64,000 nucleotides of DNA from Bordetella pseudohinzii (GTDB lineage: Bacteria; Pseudomonadota; Gammaproteobacteria; Burkholderiales; Burkholderiaceae_B). The notes under the pieces were generated by a model that ran no database searches, was not told where the DNA came from, and worked only from the letters and a program-made list of their open reading frames with translations. The translations under genes were made by a program, and so were the position numbers. Location: NCBI RefSeq assembly GCF_000657795.2, contig NZ_JHEP02000004.1:124001-188000 (forward strand). The letters are read 5' to 3'. This document shows positions 17,418 to 26,704 of the stretch, piece by piece. Each line of letters begins with the position of its first letter. The first letter of the stretch is position 1.

Positions 17418-18440
17418 ATGGGAATCATCAAGCGCGTGCGTGTCGGGCTGGCGGTATCGGCGATCCTGTTCGGAAGCGGCGCGGTTGCGCAGGAGGTCAT
17501 GAACGACCCCTTCCGCGCGCCGGCGTTGGAGGCGCTGAAGGACAAGAAGATCGCCTATCTTCCGATCTCCATCGGCTTCGACCTGGCCCAGGCCTGGGGC
17601 GGCGTGGTCAAGCAGCAGGCCCAGGTCTATGGCATGAAGTTCACCTCCCAGGATCCGAACTGGAACACGGGCGCCATGGTGCAGGGCTTTACGGCCCTGC
17701 TGGCCGAGCGTCCCGATGTCATCCTGACGCAGAACCCGGACATGCAATCGCTGGCGCGCCTCATGAAGCAGGCCAACCAGCAGGGCATCGTGGTGGTGCA
17801 GATGAATATGGCGGGCGCGGTGCAGACCGATGCGGTCGTCGCGCCGGATTTCATCGGCATGGGCGAGGCCATCGCCAACAAGGTGGTCGAGAAATGCGGG
17901 GCGGGGACCAATACCTCGCACAAGGTCTCCATTGTGCAGGGCGTGCTGACCGGCGGCGTGAGCTTCTATCAGGTCCAGGGCTTTAACAAGGTGTTCGCCA
18001 AGCATCCGGATATCAAGATTGTCTCCAGCCAGGCCGCCGATTGGGATGCTTCCAAGGCCCGCTCCATCACCGAAACGGTGCTGCAGCAAAACCCCGATAT
18101 CTGCGCCGTCATCGACGTCTGGGACGGGCAGGGCGTGGGCACGGGCGCGGCGATCAAGCAGGCCGGTCTGGCCGACAAGGTGTTCTTCATCACCTCGGGC
18201 GGCGGCGCGCAATCCATGTGCGACAAGCTCAAGGACGGCACCTTCTCGGCGGTCTACAACTATGACGCCGTCGGCATGGGCCGCGATGCCTGGACGGCCA
18301 TCATGGTGGCCTTGCAGAACAAGAAGGGCGGCGGCGCCATCAAGACCCAGATGTATTCGCCCTACCGCTATATGACCAAGGCCGACGTCCGGGACGGGAC
18401 CTGCTTCAACCCCGAGGAATACGCCAAGATTCTGCGCTGA
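17418..18440 (+). CDS. Sugar ABC transporter periplasmic binding protein
   Basis: 340 residues with an N-terminal signal peptide (cut near GAVAQ, about 25) and a type-1 periplasmic binding fold (KKIAYLPISIGFDLAQAWGG; VILTQNPDMQSLARLMKQA; ICAVIDVWDGQGVGTGAAI). The last stretch corresponds to the family's hinge and ligand region. The start follows AAGGAGACAGAG. It delivers substrate to the two RbsC-like permeases. The ligand cannot be named; the downstream lactonase-like propellers and dehydrogenase hint at a sugar, polyol or lactone. Confidence 0.9.
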   Translation: MGIIKRVRVGLAVSAILFGSGAVAQEVMNDPFRAPALEALKDKKIAYLPISIGFDLAQAWGGVVKQQAQVYGMKFTSQDPNWNTGAMVQGFTALLAERPDVILTQNPDMQSLARLMKQANQQGIVVVQMNMAGAVQTDAVVAPDFIGMGEAIANKVVEKCGAGTNTSHKVSIVQGVLTGGVSFYQVQGFNKVFAKHPDIKIVSSQAADWDASKARSITETVLQQNPDICAVIDVWDGQGVGTGAAIKQAGLADKVFFITSGGGAQSMCDKLKDGTFSAVYNYDAVGMGRDAWTAIMVALQNKKGGGAIKTQMYSPYRYMTKADVRDGTCFNPEEYAKILR

Positions 18441-18478
18441 CGCGGCTGGCTTGAGCAAACGGCTTCGCTTTCGCTTGG

Positions 18479-18501
18479 TCCGCCGCCGTCGCGGCGGCGG
18501 A
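18479..18501 (+). terminator. GC hairpin downstream of binding-protein gene
   Basis: A perfect 9-bp stem (18479-18487 with 18493-18501) and 5-nt loop, without a T-run, between the binding-protein gene and the next permease. Such intercistronic hairpins often stabilise the upstream binding-protein mRNA or cause partial termination, giving excess binding protein. Confidence 0.5.
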
Positions 18502-18512
18502 ACACCTATTGC

Positions 18513-20639
18513 ATGAGGTACGCAGTGGCTCAGGTAGGTACGCTCAAAAAGCTGAGATATCGCTTCATCCCCGATCATGTGATCGGCGAGATTCTCTCGA
18601 AAAAATGGATAGACAACGCCATCCCCTTCCTGGTGCTGGTGGCGGTGATCGTGGTCTTCGGCCTGCTGCTGCCGAATTTCTTTTCGGCCGGCAATCTCTC
18701 GATGATGTCGCGCCAGCTCGGAGAGTTCGGGCTCATCTGCCTGGCGATGATGGTGGTGATCATTGTCGGCGGCATCGATCTATCGGTGGGGTCGAACTTC
18801 GCGCTGGGCAATTTCACGGCGCTGGCGCTGCTGAACCTGGCGCACTGGCCGCTATGGGCCGCCATTCCCGCCACGGTGCTGGTCTGCGGCGCCGTCGGCC
18901 TGGTCAATGGCCTGCTGATCGGCTATCTGCGGTTGCGCGCCTTCCTGACCACCTTGGTCACGCTCATCATCGTGCGCGCCATCGTCGACATGCTGCTGCT
19001 GAAGTATGTGCAGGCGATGTCCATGAGTTTTTTCTCCGATGAGGTCTGGGACCTGATCGGCATGGGCGACGTGCTGGGCATGCCTTTCGCGTTCGTGCTG
19101 CTGATCGTGGTGTCGCTGATCGGGCATGTGCTCATCACGCGCTCGCGGCCCGGCTGGCGCGCCATGGCGGTGGGCGGCTCGCGCCGGTCGGCGCACAACA
19201 TCGGCCTGCCAGTGCGCGGCATCGTCTGCTCGGCCTATACGCTGTCTGGCATGCTTTGCGGCCTGTCCGGCGTGCTTTACGCGGCCCGTCTGTCGGGCGC
19301 CGGCTCGGATACCGGCATGGGCCTGGAGATCATGGCGCTCACGGCGGCCATCATCGGCGGCAACTCGCTGGGCGGCGGGCGCGGCTCGGTCGTCAAGGCC
19401 CTGATCGGCGCGGTCATCGTCTTCGTGATGACCAATGGCGTGCTGCGCCTGGGCCTGAACTCCGGGTCCGGCCCCATGGTCCTGGGTCTGACGCTGATCT
19501 TCGCCGTTTTCATCGATGTGCGCTGGCTGAAGAACCGCGACAAGCTGCTCAACAAGGTCTATGTCTCGCCGACGCTGATCGAGCTGCCCGAGCCGCGCAG
19601 CACCCAGGAAGGGCCGCTGGCGCCCAATGATAGGCTGGCCGATGTCGAAATCATCGGCCTGGGCGAAGTGGAAAGCCCCGAAGATGTGATCCTGGACGAG
19701 GACGATGTGCTGTATTGCGGCACGCGCCATGGCGACATCGTGCGCTTCTTCCCGCCCGACTACACGCGCCATGAAGTTTTTGCCCATATCGGCGGTTCGC
19801 CCCTGGGCATGAGCCTGGACCGCGAGCGCAACCTGGTGGTCTGCATCGGCGGCATGGGTTTGTACAAGGTCACGCAGCAAGGCGAGGTGTCCAAGCTGAC
19901 GGACGAGACCAACCGTTCGCCCTTGTCCATCGTGGACGACAGCCGCCTGCGCTTGGCCGACGACTGCGATATCGCGCCCGACGGCAAGATCTACTTCTCC
20001 GAGGCCACGGTGCGCTACGAGATGCACGACTGGCCGGTGGATGCGCTGGAGAGCCGCGGCAATGGGCGGATCATCTGCCACGACCCGGCCACGGGCAAGA
20101 CGCATACGGCGGTGCGCAAGCTGGTGTTCCCCAATGGGGTGTGCACGGCGCGCGACGGGCAGTCCATCCTGTTTGCCGAAAGCTGGGCCTGCCGCATCAG
20201 CCGCCTGTGGATCAGCGGCCCGCGCGCCGGCAAGGTGGACATCGTGGTCGACAGGCTGCCGGGCTACCCCGACAACATCAACCGCGCCTCGGACGGCACA
20301 TACTGGTGCGCCATCATGGGCATGCGCTCGCCGGCGCTGGACGTGGCCTTGCGCATGCCGGACTTCCGGCGGCGGATGTCGCGCCGCATCGCCTTCGACC
20401 AGTGGCTCTACCCCAATCTGAACATCGGTTGCGTCATCCGCTTCAACGAGGCGGGCGAGGTGCTGGAATCCTTGTGGGACCGGGGAGCCAAGAACCACCC
20501 GATGATCACGTCGATGCGCGAGCACAAAGGCTGGCTCTATCTGGGCGGCATCACCAATAACCGGATCGGCCGCGTGCGCCTGCCCAATGCCGATCCGAAC
20601 TGGTCGGCGTGGTCGGACTATTGGGGGAAGACGGCATGA
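18513..20639 (+). CDS. Sugar ABC permease fused to strictosidine-synthase-like propeller
   Basis: 708 residues. Residues 1-350 are an RbsC-type permease (IIVGGIDLSVGSNFAL; IIGGNSLGGGRGS). Residues about 375-700 are an SMP-30/strictosidine-synthase (APMAP-like) beta-propeller: VESPEDVILDEDDVLYCGT, VFPNGVCTARDGQSILFAES, DRLPGYPDNINRASDGTYW. No stop, frameshift or ribosome site separates the parts. With RbsC topology the propeller would face the cytoplasm and could act on the incoming substrate, for example hydrolysing a lactone. ATG 18513 is given; GTG 18525, behind GAGGTA, is a good alternative. The next gene encodes a second, shorter propeller. Confidence 0.87.
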   Translation: MRYAVAQVGTLKKLRYRFIPDHVIGEILSKKWIDNAIPFLVLVAVIVVFGLLLPNFFSAGNLSMMSRQLGEFGLICLAMMVVIIVGGIDLSVGSNFALGNFTALALLNLAHWPLWAAIPATVLVCGAVGLVNGLLIGYLRLRAFLTTLVTLIIVRAIVDMLLLKYVQAMSMSFFSDEVWDLIGMGDVLGMPFAFVLLIVVSLIGHVLITRSRPGWRAMAVGGSRRSAHNIGLPVRGIVCSAYTLSGMLCGLSGVLYAARLSGAGSDTGMGLEIMALTAAIIGGNSLGGGRGSVVKALIGAVIVFVMTNGVLRLGLNSGSGPMVLGLTLIFAVFIDVRWLKNRDKLLNKVYVSPTLIELPEPRSTQEGPLAPNDRLADVEIIGLGEVESPEDVILDEDDVLYCGTRHGDIVRFFPPDYTRHEVFAHIGGSPLGMSLDRERNLVVCIGGMGLYKVTQQGEVSKLTDETNRSPLSIVDDSRLRLADDCDIAPDGKIYFSEATVRYEMHDWPVDALESRGNGRIICHDPATGKTHTAVRKLVFPNGVCTARDGQSILFAESWACRISRLWISGPRAGKVDIVVDRLPGYPDNINRASDGTYWCAIMGMRSPALDVALRMPDFRRRMSRRIAFDQWLYPNLNIGCVIRFNEAGEVLESLWDRGAKNHPMITSMREHKGWLYLGGITNNRIGRVRLPNADPNWSAWSDYWGKTA

Positions 20640-21682
20640 TGGGCCTGTTGAAGTCGGTTTCAGATCGCCTCCTGGGCCGGGGCAGCGCGGCCTTGACCGT
20701 GCCGCCGCTGGATGGGGCGCTCAAACCCAATAACCGCCTTGAAGACGCGCCCGCCGGCCTGCCCGCCAGGCAGCCGGGATCCTTGGCGCTCAGGCAAGGC
20801 CAGGTGTTATGGGCCGAAGGCGACGCGCTGATGTCGCCTTCGGGCGAGCAGGCCCGGATGCCGGGGACGATCACGGCGATGGCGGCCGCGCCGTCCGGAT
20901 CCCTGGCGGTGGCCATCGATGGCGGCGGCATCCGCGTCGATGGCGAGTCGCCGCCGGCCCTGGCCGGGCTGTCCTGCGTGACGGCGCTGGCCTATGCGTC
21001 GGAGCAGGTCTTGTGGATCGCGGTGGGCTCCACGGTCCATCCCATGGCCGACTGGTCGCGCGATTTCCTGGAAATGCGCCGCAGCGGGCAGGTGTTGCGC
21101 TACGACATCCCGGCGGGGCGTCTGCAGCTTATGGCGGACAAGCTGGGCTTTCCCTTCGGCCTGCTGCCCCAACCCCAGGGCGTGGTCGTCAGCGAGAGCT
21201 GGACGCGGCGGCTGCTGCGGATCGACGGCGCGGGCAAGCGGGTCCAGTTGAGCGAGAACCTGCCCGGCTATCCGGCGGGCCTGGCGCCGGCCGCGGGCGG
21301 CGGCGCATGGCTGGCGCTTTTCGCGCCCTGCAATCCCCTCTTGGAACTGGTCCTGCGCGAACCGGTCTACCGCCAGGCCATGATGGCCGAGGTGGCGCCG
21401 CCGTACTGGATCGCGCCGGCCTTGCGCTCGGGCGACTCCTTTCTTGAGCCCATGCAGGGCGGCGCGCTCAAGCAGATGGGCATCTTGAAGCCCTGGTCGC
21501 CCACGCTGTCCTATGGGTTGGTGGTGGAGCTCGATGCCCGTTTCGTGGCTGTGCGCAGCTTGCACAGCCGCGCCGGCGGACGCAGGCATGGCGTGACCTC
21601 GGTGCTCGAACACGAGGGCCGGCTGTGGGTCGCCTCCAAGGGCGGCAACGAAGTGCTGTGGCTGGACGCGGGGAGAGACTGA
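20636..21682 (+). CDS. SMP-30/strictosidine-synthase-like propeller protein
   Basis: 348 residues, homologous to the propeller half of the preceding fusion: GFPFGLLPQPQGVVVSESWT and LSENLPGYPAGLAPAAGGGAW correspond to the APMAP-like motifs. No signal peptide is seen, so it is probably cytoplasmic. The start codon overlaps the preceding stop (ATGATG at 20636-20641 over TGA) and its stop overlaps the ATPase start, so it is inside one translationally coupled operon. Family members are lactonases or related hydrolases, but many lack activity. Catalytic metal ligands were not verified. Confidence 0.82.
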   Translation: MMGLLKSVSDRLLGRGSAALTVPPLDGALKPNNRLEDAPAGLPARQPGSLALRQGQVLWAEGDALMSPSGEQARMPGTITAMAAAPSGSLAVAIDGGGIRVDGESPPALAGLSCVTALAYASEQVLWIAVGSTVHPMADWSRDFLEMRRSGQVLRYDIPAGRLQLMADKLGFPFGLLPQPQGVVVSESWTRRLLRIDGAGKRVQLSENLPGYPAGLAPAAGGGAWLALFAPCNPLLELVLREPVYRQAMMAEVAPPYWIAPALRSGDSFLEPMQGGALKQMGILKPWSPTLSYGLVVELDARFVAVRSLHSRAGGRRHGVTSVLEHEGRLWVASKGGNEVLWLDAGRD

Positions 21683-23175
21683 TGGAAGCGATCGTCGAGT
21701 TGCGCAAGGTCACCAAGGAGTTCCATGGCGTGGCGGCCTTGCGCGAAGTGGACTTTGACCTGAGGCCGGGCGAGATCCATGCCCTCTTGGGAGAAAACGG
21801 CGCGGGCAAGTCCACGCTGACCAAGATCATCGCCGGGGTGCACAGCCCGACCCAGGGCGAGGTCTTGTTCAAGGGCGCGCGCCTGACCTTCTCCAAGCCT
21901 GTCGACGCCTTGCGCAACGGCATTGCCATGGTGTTCCAGGAGACCTCGCTGGTGCCCTCGTTGACCGTGGCGCAGAACATCTATCTGGGCAATGAAAAGC
22001 TGTTCAATCGCCTGCGCGGCATCTATATATCGGCCCAGCAGTTCCTGCAGTCGCTGAACTTCAATGTCGATCCGACCAAGTACGTCAGCCAGCTGGGCGC
22101 GGCGCAGAAACAGATGGTGGAAATCGCGCGCGCCGTGCATCACAAGGCGCGCGTCATCATCTTCGACGAACCGACCGCCACCCTCACGCCCGAGGAGAAG
22201 TATCACTTCTTTGGCCTGGTCAATCGCCTGAAGGCCGATGGCGTGTCCATTATCTTCATCAGCCATGCTCTCGAAGAGGCGCTGGCGATCTCCGACCGCA
22301 TCACCATCCTGCGCGACGGCCAGCAGATCGTCACCGATCGCGCCAGCGCCTTTGACCGCGACCGCATCATCTCCCATATGGTCGGCCGCAAGCTCACCGA
22401 AGAAATCTATCAAAAGACGGCACGCAAGGCGCGGCCCTACGGGCCCAAGGTCCTGAGCGTGCAGAACCTGTCCATGGGGCGCATGGTGCGCAACACCTCG
22501 TTCTCGGTCTATGGCGGGCAGATCACGGGCATTTTCGGCCTGATCGGCTCGGGCCGCACCGAGACGGCCAAGATCATCGCCGGCGCCGTCAAGCGCGATT
22601 TCTTCCATGGCGGCGAGCTGCGGCTCGAAGGGCGCTCGGTGCGCTACCGCACGCCCCGGCCGGCGGTCAAGGACGGCATTGTCTACGTCACCGAGGACCG
22701 CAAGCTGGAGGGCTTTTTCGAGACCAAGTCCATCGCCGAGAATATCTACACCGGCCTGCTGGGCGCGGACCTGAACCGCTCGCCTCTGGTGTCGCACAGC
22801 GAGATGATGGCCCTGTCCAAGGTCTGGACCCAGCGCCTGAATATCCGCGCCATCGACGACAACGCCAAGGTGATCGAACTGTCGGGCGGCAACCAGCAGA
22901 AAGTCGTCATCGCCAAGTCGCTGGTCCAGCGGCCCAAGCTCGTGATCCTGGACGAGCCCACCCGCGGGGTGGACGTGGGCGCGATCGCCGAGCTGCATGC
23001 GGTGATCAACGAGCTTGCCGACAGCGGTCTCGCCGTGGTGGTGATCTCTTCTTATCTGCCCGAAATCATGAACCTGGCCGACCGCGTGCTGGTGGCCCGG
23101 CAAGGGCGGGTGGTCGAGGAGTTCGGCATCGAAGAGGCCACCGAAGAAAAAATCATGTATGCGGCCGTGCATTGA
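21682..23175 (+). CDS. Sugar ABC transporter ATP-binding protein (double NBD, RbsA type)
   Basis: 497 residues with two nucleotide-binding domains. The first has Walker A GENGAGKST near 37 and Walker B VIIFDEPTATLT. The second has the degenerate Walker A typical of RbsA (GLIGSGRTE), a canonical signature (ELSGGNQQKVVIAKSL) and Walker B VILDEPTRGVDVG. The ATG at 21682 overlaps the upstream stop (TGATG). It energises the two permeases of this operon. In the first domain the signature region reads LGAAQKQMVEIARA, as is usual for this family. Confidence 0.93.
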   Translation: MEAIVELRKVTKEFHGVAALREVDFDLRPGEIHALLGENGAGKSTLTKIIAGVHSPTQGEVLFKGARLTFSKPVDALRNGIAMVFQETSLVPSLTVAQNIYLGNEKLFNRLRGIYISAQQFLQSLNFNVDPTKYVSQLGAAQKQMVEIARAVHHKARVIIFDEPTATLTPEEKYHFFGLVNRLKADGVSIIFISHALEEALAISDRITILRDGQQIVTDRASAFDRDRIISHMVGRKLTEEIYQKTARKARPYGPKVLSVQNLSMGRMVRNTSFSVYGGQITGIFGLIGSGRTETAKIIAGAVKRDFFHGGELRLEGRSVRYRTPRPAVKDGIVYVTEDRKLEGFFETKSIAENIYTGLLGADLNRSPLVSHSEMMALSKVWTQRLNIRAIDDNAKVIELSGGNQQKVVIAKSLVQRPKLVILDEPTRGVDVGAIAELHAVINELADSGLAVVVISSYLPEIMNLADRVLVARQGRVVEEFGIEEATEEKIMYAAVH

Positions 23176-23199
23176 CGCGCCGCCACCGAAGGAGACGTC

Positions 23200-24330
23200 A
23201 TGAAGATCACCGCTGCAGTGCTGGAAGAAATCGGCCGGCCCGGCCCCTATGCCCAGACCCGGCCCTTGAACGTGTGCGAAATCGATCTGGCCGAGCCGCG
23301 CCATGGCGAGGTGCTGGTGCGGGTGGCCGCCGCCGGCCTGTGCCATTCCGATCTGTCGGTCATCAACGGTGACCGGCCCCGTCCCGTGCCCATGGTGCTG
23401 GGCCACGAGGGCGCGGGCATCGTCGAGCGTGTGGGCGAAGGCGTCGGCGATCTCGCGCCGGGCGATCATGTGGTGTTCGTGTTTGTGCCGTCCTGCGGCC
23501 ATTGCGTGCCTTGCCAGGCGGGACGGCCGGCCTTGTGCGAGCCGGGCGCGGCGGCCAATGGGCGGGGCGAAATGCTGGGCGGCGGCTCGCGGCTGTCGCG
23601 CGATGGCCAGCGGGTCTATCACCTGACGGGCGTGTCCAGCTACGCCACCCATGCCGTGCTGTCGCGCAACAGCCTGGTGAAGATAGACCGCGAAGTGCCC
23701 TTGAGCATTGCCGCTTTGATGGGCTGCGCGGTGCTGACGGGCGCCGGCGCGGTGTTCAACACCGGCGCGGTTGCGCCGGGCGGCCGCGCGGCCGTGGTGG
23801 GGCTGGGGGGCGTGGGCCTGGCCGCCGTGCTGGGCGCGGCCGCCGCGGGCGCCGAGACCATCGTGGCGGTCGACACACTGCCGGCCAAGCTGGAGATGGC
23901 GCGCGACCTGGGCGCCACGCATTGTTTCGAGGCCGGCGATCCGGATCTGACCGGCAAGATCAAGGAAGCCACGCAGGGTGGCGTGGACGCCGCCCTGGAG
24001 TTCGCCGGCTCGGCGCGCGCGCTGGAAAGCGCTTTTTCGTTTACCCGCCGAGGCGGCACCACCATCACCGCCGGCCTGCCCAATCCCAAGGCGGTCCTCA
24101 ATATCTCGCCGCTGACCCTGGTCGCCGAAGAAAGATCGCTGCGCGGCAGCTATCTCGGCTCGGGCGTGCCCTCGCGCGATATCCCGCGTTTCCTGGGGCT
24201 GTTCCGGCGCGGCAAGCTGGCCGTGGACAAGCTGCTGACGCATCGCATCGCGTTGCAGGACGTCAATGCCGGCTTCGACCGGCTGCACCGCGGCGAGGCG
24301 ATCCGGCAGGTCATCGAGTTCGAGGGATAG
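23200..24330 (+). CDS. Zinc-dependent alcohol dehydrogenase (class III-like MDR)
   Basis: 376 residues. Catalytic zinc ligands are visible in AGLCHSDLS and LGHEGAG. All four structural-zinc cysteines are present (PSCGHCVPC ... LCEPG), as is the NAD-binding VGLGGVGLAAVLGA. It sits 24 bp after the ATPase gene with a strong GAAGGAGACG site, so it is probably the last gene of the sugar operon, oxidising an alcohol group of the imported compound or its product. Class III enzymes can act on S-hydroxymethyl-glutathione, but the context favours a carbohydrate or polyol. Confidence 0.9.
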   Translation: MKITAAVLEEIGRPGPYAQTRPLNVCEIDLAEPRHGEVLVRVAAAGLCHSDLSVINGDRPRPVPMVLGHEGAGIVERVGEGVGDLAPGDHVVFVFVPSCGHCVPCQAGRPALCEPGAAANGRGEMLGGGSRLSRDGQRVYHLTGVSSYATHAVLSRNSLVKIDREVPLSIAALMGCAVLTGAGAVFNTGAVAPGGRAAVVGLGGVGLAAVLGAAAAGAETIVAVDTLPAKLEMARDLGATHCFEAGDPDLTGKIKEATQGGVDAALEFAGSARALESAFSFTRRGGTTITAGLPNPKAVLNISPLTLVAEERSLRGSYLGSGVPSRDIPRFLGLFRRGKLAVDKLLTHRIALQDVNAGFDRLHRGEAIRQVIEFEG

Positions 24331-24347
24331 GCGCTTGCGCCGCGTGC

Positions 24348-24366
24348 GGCCCGGGCATGCCGGGCC
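24348..24366. terminator. Hairpin between convergent ADH gene and ubiA
   Basis: 7-bp arms GGCCCGG and CCGGGCC around GCATG lie between two converging genes only 44 bp apart. There is no T-run on either side, so intrinsic termination would be weak. Confidence 0.4.
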
Positions 24367-24374
24367 GGCCGGCG

Positions 24375-25301
24375 CTAGAGCAGGGTGCCGGCCAGGGCCG
24401 AGGCGATCAGCAGCGCGCCTGTCCAGAGGTTGGCGCGAAACAGCATGAAGTTGCGGTCGGGGCGCTGCAGGTCAAAGACGGCCAGCTGCCAGCCCAGGTG
24501 CAGGGCGACCACGGCCATGCCTGCGAAATAGCCCCAGCCCAGCCCCATGTCGTAGCCGGCCCAGGTCCACAGCAGGGCCGAGGCCAGGTAGAAGCCGCCG
24601 ATCCAGAGCTTGCCCTGTTCGCCGAAGCGCATGGCCGTGGAATGCAGGCCCAGCTTGCGGTCGTCGCGCACATCGACATAGGCGTAGATGCTGTCGTAGC
24701 CGATCTGCCAGAGCACCGCGCCCAGCCACATCGCCACGCCGGCCAGCGGCAGGTGATTCTGTGTGTCGGTCCAGGCCATCAGCATGCCCCAGTTGAAGCA
24801 CACGCCCAGCACGGCCTGCGGCCAGTAGGTCACGCGCTTGCAAAAGGGATAGATGAAGACGAAGGGCAGCACGCCCAGCGCCCACCAGCGGCTCAGGTCA
24901 TTGATGAAGAACAGCAGCGAGGCGCAGACCAGCAGCTGGCCCAGCAGGAACCACACCGCCTGGCGCATGCCGAGCTGGCCGCTGGTCAGCGGCCGGAAGC
25001 GCGTGCGCTCGACATGCTTGTCGATATCGTGGTCCCACATATCGTTGACCGTGCAGCCGATGCCGCGCATGAGCAGCGCGCCCAGCGAGAAGACGATCAG
25101 CCTTTGCAGATCGGGCCAGCCGCCGGCGGCCTGCACCAGCGCCGCGATGCAGGGCAGCAGGGTGAGCCAGGTGCCGATCGGGCGGTCCAGGCGGCAAAGG
25201 CGGGCATACGGCCGCCAGGAACGAGGGAGCCAGCGCTCGACCCAGTCGTCAAAGACGATGTCGCTCAGGTCGGTCGTTTGGGGGGTGTTCACGGTGGGCA
25301 C
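24375..25301 (-). CDS. ubiA: 4-hydroxybenzoate polyprenyltransferase
   Basis: About 308 residues, eight to nine membrane helices, UbiA family. The first aspartate-rich motif reads NDMWDHDIDKHVERTRFRPL and the second YVDVRDDRKLGLHSTA, both chelating Mg-diphosphate. It prenylates 4-hydroxybenzoate in ubiquinone synthesis. Start uncertain: the frame is open to a TTG at 25313, with GTG codons at 25301 and 25292, and none has a clear ribosome site. About 30 residues precede the region matching the usual N-terminus. Convergent with the dehydrogenase. Confidence 0.93.
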   Translation of the reverse strand: MPTVNTPQTTDLSDIVFDDWVERWLPRSWRPYARLCRLDRPIGTWLTLLPCIAALVQAAGGWPDLQRLIVFSLGALLMRGIGCTVNDMWDHDIDKHVERTRFRPLTSGQLGMRQAVWFLLGQLLVCASLLFFINDLSRWWALGVLPFVFIYPFCKRVTYWPQAVLGVCFNWGMLMAWTDTQNHLPLAGVAMWLGAVLWQIGYDSIYAYVDVRDDRKLGLHSTAMRFGEQGKLWIGGFYLASALLWTWAGYDMGLGWGYFAGMAVVALHLGWQLAVFDLQRPDRNFMLFRANLWTGALLIASALAGTLL

Positions 25302-25369
25302 TATCGATAGCAAAAAGAAGGGCGCGGCGGGATGGACCGCCGCGCCCGACTATAACGCATGCCTGGGGC

Positions 25370-26569
25370 TCAGACGTATTGGCGCAGCAGCTTGCCCAGG
25401 ATGGCGATGCCCGTGTTGATCTTGTCTTCGGGCACCGTGGCAAAGCTCAGGCGCAGCGTGTTGGCGCGCGGCGTGCCGGCATAGAAGGGCGCGCCGGGGA
25501 CGAAGGCGACGTTCTGTTCGACCGCCTCGGCCAGCAGCTTGGCGCTGTCGATGTGCTCGGGCAGCGTCACCCACAGGAACATGCCGCCCTCGGGCTTGGT
25601 CCAGCTCACGCCGGCCGGGAACTCGCGCGCGACGGCGTCGAGCATGCAGCGGCCCTGCTTGCGATAGATCTCGCGCACATTGGGCAGGTGCTCCTGCAGG
25701 AAGCCGTCCTTGACGATTTCGTAGACGGCCATTTGCGTCAGGGTCGGGGTATGCAGGTCGGTGGCCTGCTTGGCCTGCACCAGTTTGTGGATGATGGCGC
25801 GCGGGGCGGCGATATAGCCCAGGCGCAGTCCGGGCGCCAGCACCTTGGAGAAGGTGCCCAGGCGGATCACCGTGGCGCCGGCCTCGGCGCCCAGGGCCAG
25901 CAGGCCGGGCTGCGGCTCGCCGGCATAGCGCAGTTCGCCATAGGGATCGTCCTCGATGATGGGCAGGCCCATCTCGGCGGCGCGCTGCACCAGCGCCACG
26001 CGGCGGGCGCGGTCCAGCGTGCGGCCCGTGGGATTCTGGAAATTGGGCAGGGCGTACAGAAAGCGCGCGCCGGCGGCCAGTTCGGGGGTGATGGCTTCGG
26101 GGATCAGGCCGCCGTCATCGGTGGGCACCGGCACATAGCGCGGCTGGTAGAGGCTGAAGGATTGCAGCGCGCCCAGATAGCTGGGGTCTTCGACCAGCAC
26201 CTTGCTGTCTTTGTCGATCAGGACCTTGCCCAGCAGGTCCAGGGCCTGCTGCGAACCCGACACGATGAGGATCTGGTCGGCGTCGACATTGGCGCCGGCG
26301 CTGTTCAGGTCGTCGGCGACCCATTGGCGCAAGGGGGCGTAGCCCTCGGTCGGGCCATATTGCAGGGCGGCGCGGCCATTGGTGGCCAGGACCTTGTCGA
26401 ACGCCGCGCGCACCACTTCCACCGGGAAGCCGCCGGGCGCCGGCAGGCCGCCTGCAAAGGAAATGACCTCGGGCCGTTCAGTGACCTTGAGGATTTCGCG
26501 GATGGCGGAGCTGGTCAGTTGCTGGGCGCGTTCCGAGAAGGAACACGCGGGTTCGAAAGGCTTGTCCAT
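25370..26569 (-). CDS. PLP-dependent aminotransferase (class I/II, LysN/2-aminoadipate type)
   Basis: 399 residues. Fold type I aminotransferase with ISFAGGLPAP near the N-terminus, VSGSQQALDLLGKVL, LYALPNFQNPTGRTL, IEDDPYGELRY, and the PLP lysine in GTFSKVLAPGLRLGY. This pattern is shared by 2-aminoadipate/aromatic aminotransferases (LysN, and the C-terminal half of MocR regulators). Here there is no N-terminal DNA-binding domain. The ATG at 26569 (MDKPFEP) is chosen; the frame is open upstream without supporting motifs. Amino-donor specificity is unknown. Monocistronic and divergent from msrC. Confidence 0.87.
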   Translation of the reverse strand: MDKPFEPACSFSERAQQLTSSAIREILKVTERPEVISFAGGLPAPGGFPVEVVRAAFDKVLATNGRAALQYGPTEGYAPLRQWVADDLNSAGANVDADQILIVSGSQQALDLLGKVLIDKDSKVLVEDPSYLGALQSFSLYQPRYVPVPTDDGGLIPEAITPELAAGARFLYALPNFQNPTGRTLDRARRVALVQRAAEMGLPIIEDDPYGELRYAGEPQPGLLALGAEAGATVIRLGTFSKVLAPGLRLGYIAAPRAIIHKLVQAKQATDLHTPTLTQMAVYEIVKDGFLQEHLPNVREIYRKQGRCMLDAVAREFPAGVSWTKPEGGMFLWVTLPEHIDSAKLLAEAVEQNVAFVPGAPFYAGTPRANTLRLSFATVPEDKINTGIAILGKLLRQYV

Positions 26570-26704
26570 GGGGAGCTTGTAGAAAAGAAGGAAACGTGCT
26601 TGCGTGGTTTTATTGTTGCACAACGCGAGGGCCTGCCCGGGAGCGGGTCTAAAATCACCGGGCACGATTTCTTCCGGTACAGTTAATTTTAGTAACATTC
26701 AGCC

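Noticed and set aside
23502-25310. 602-codon plus-strand frame over the dehydrogenase and antisense to ubiA
   Set aside because: Alternate-frame reading of two genuine genes; no motifs.
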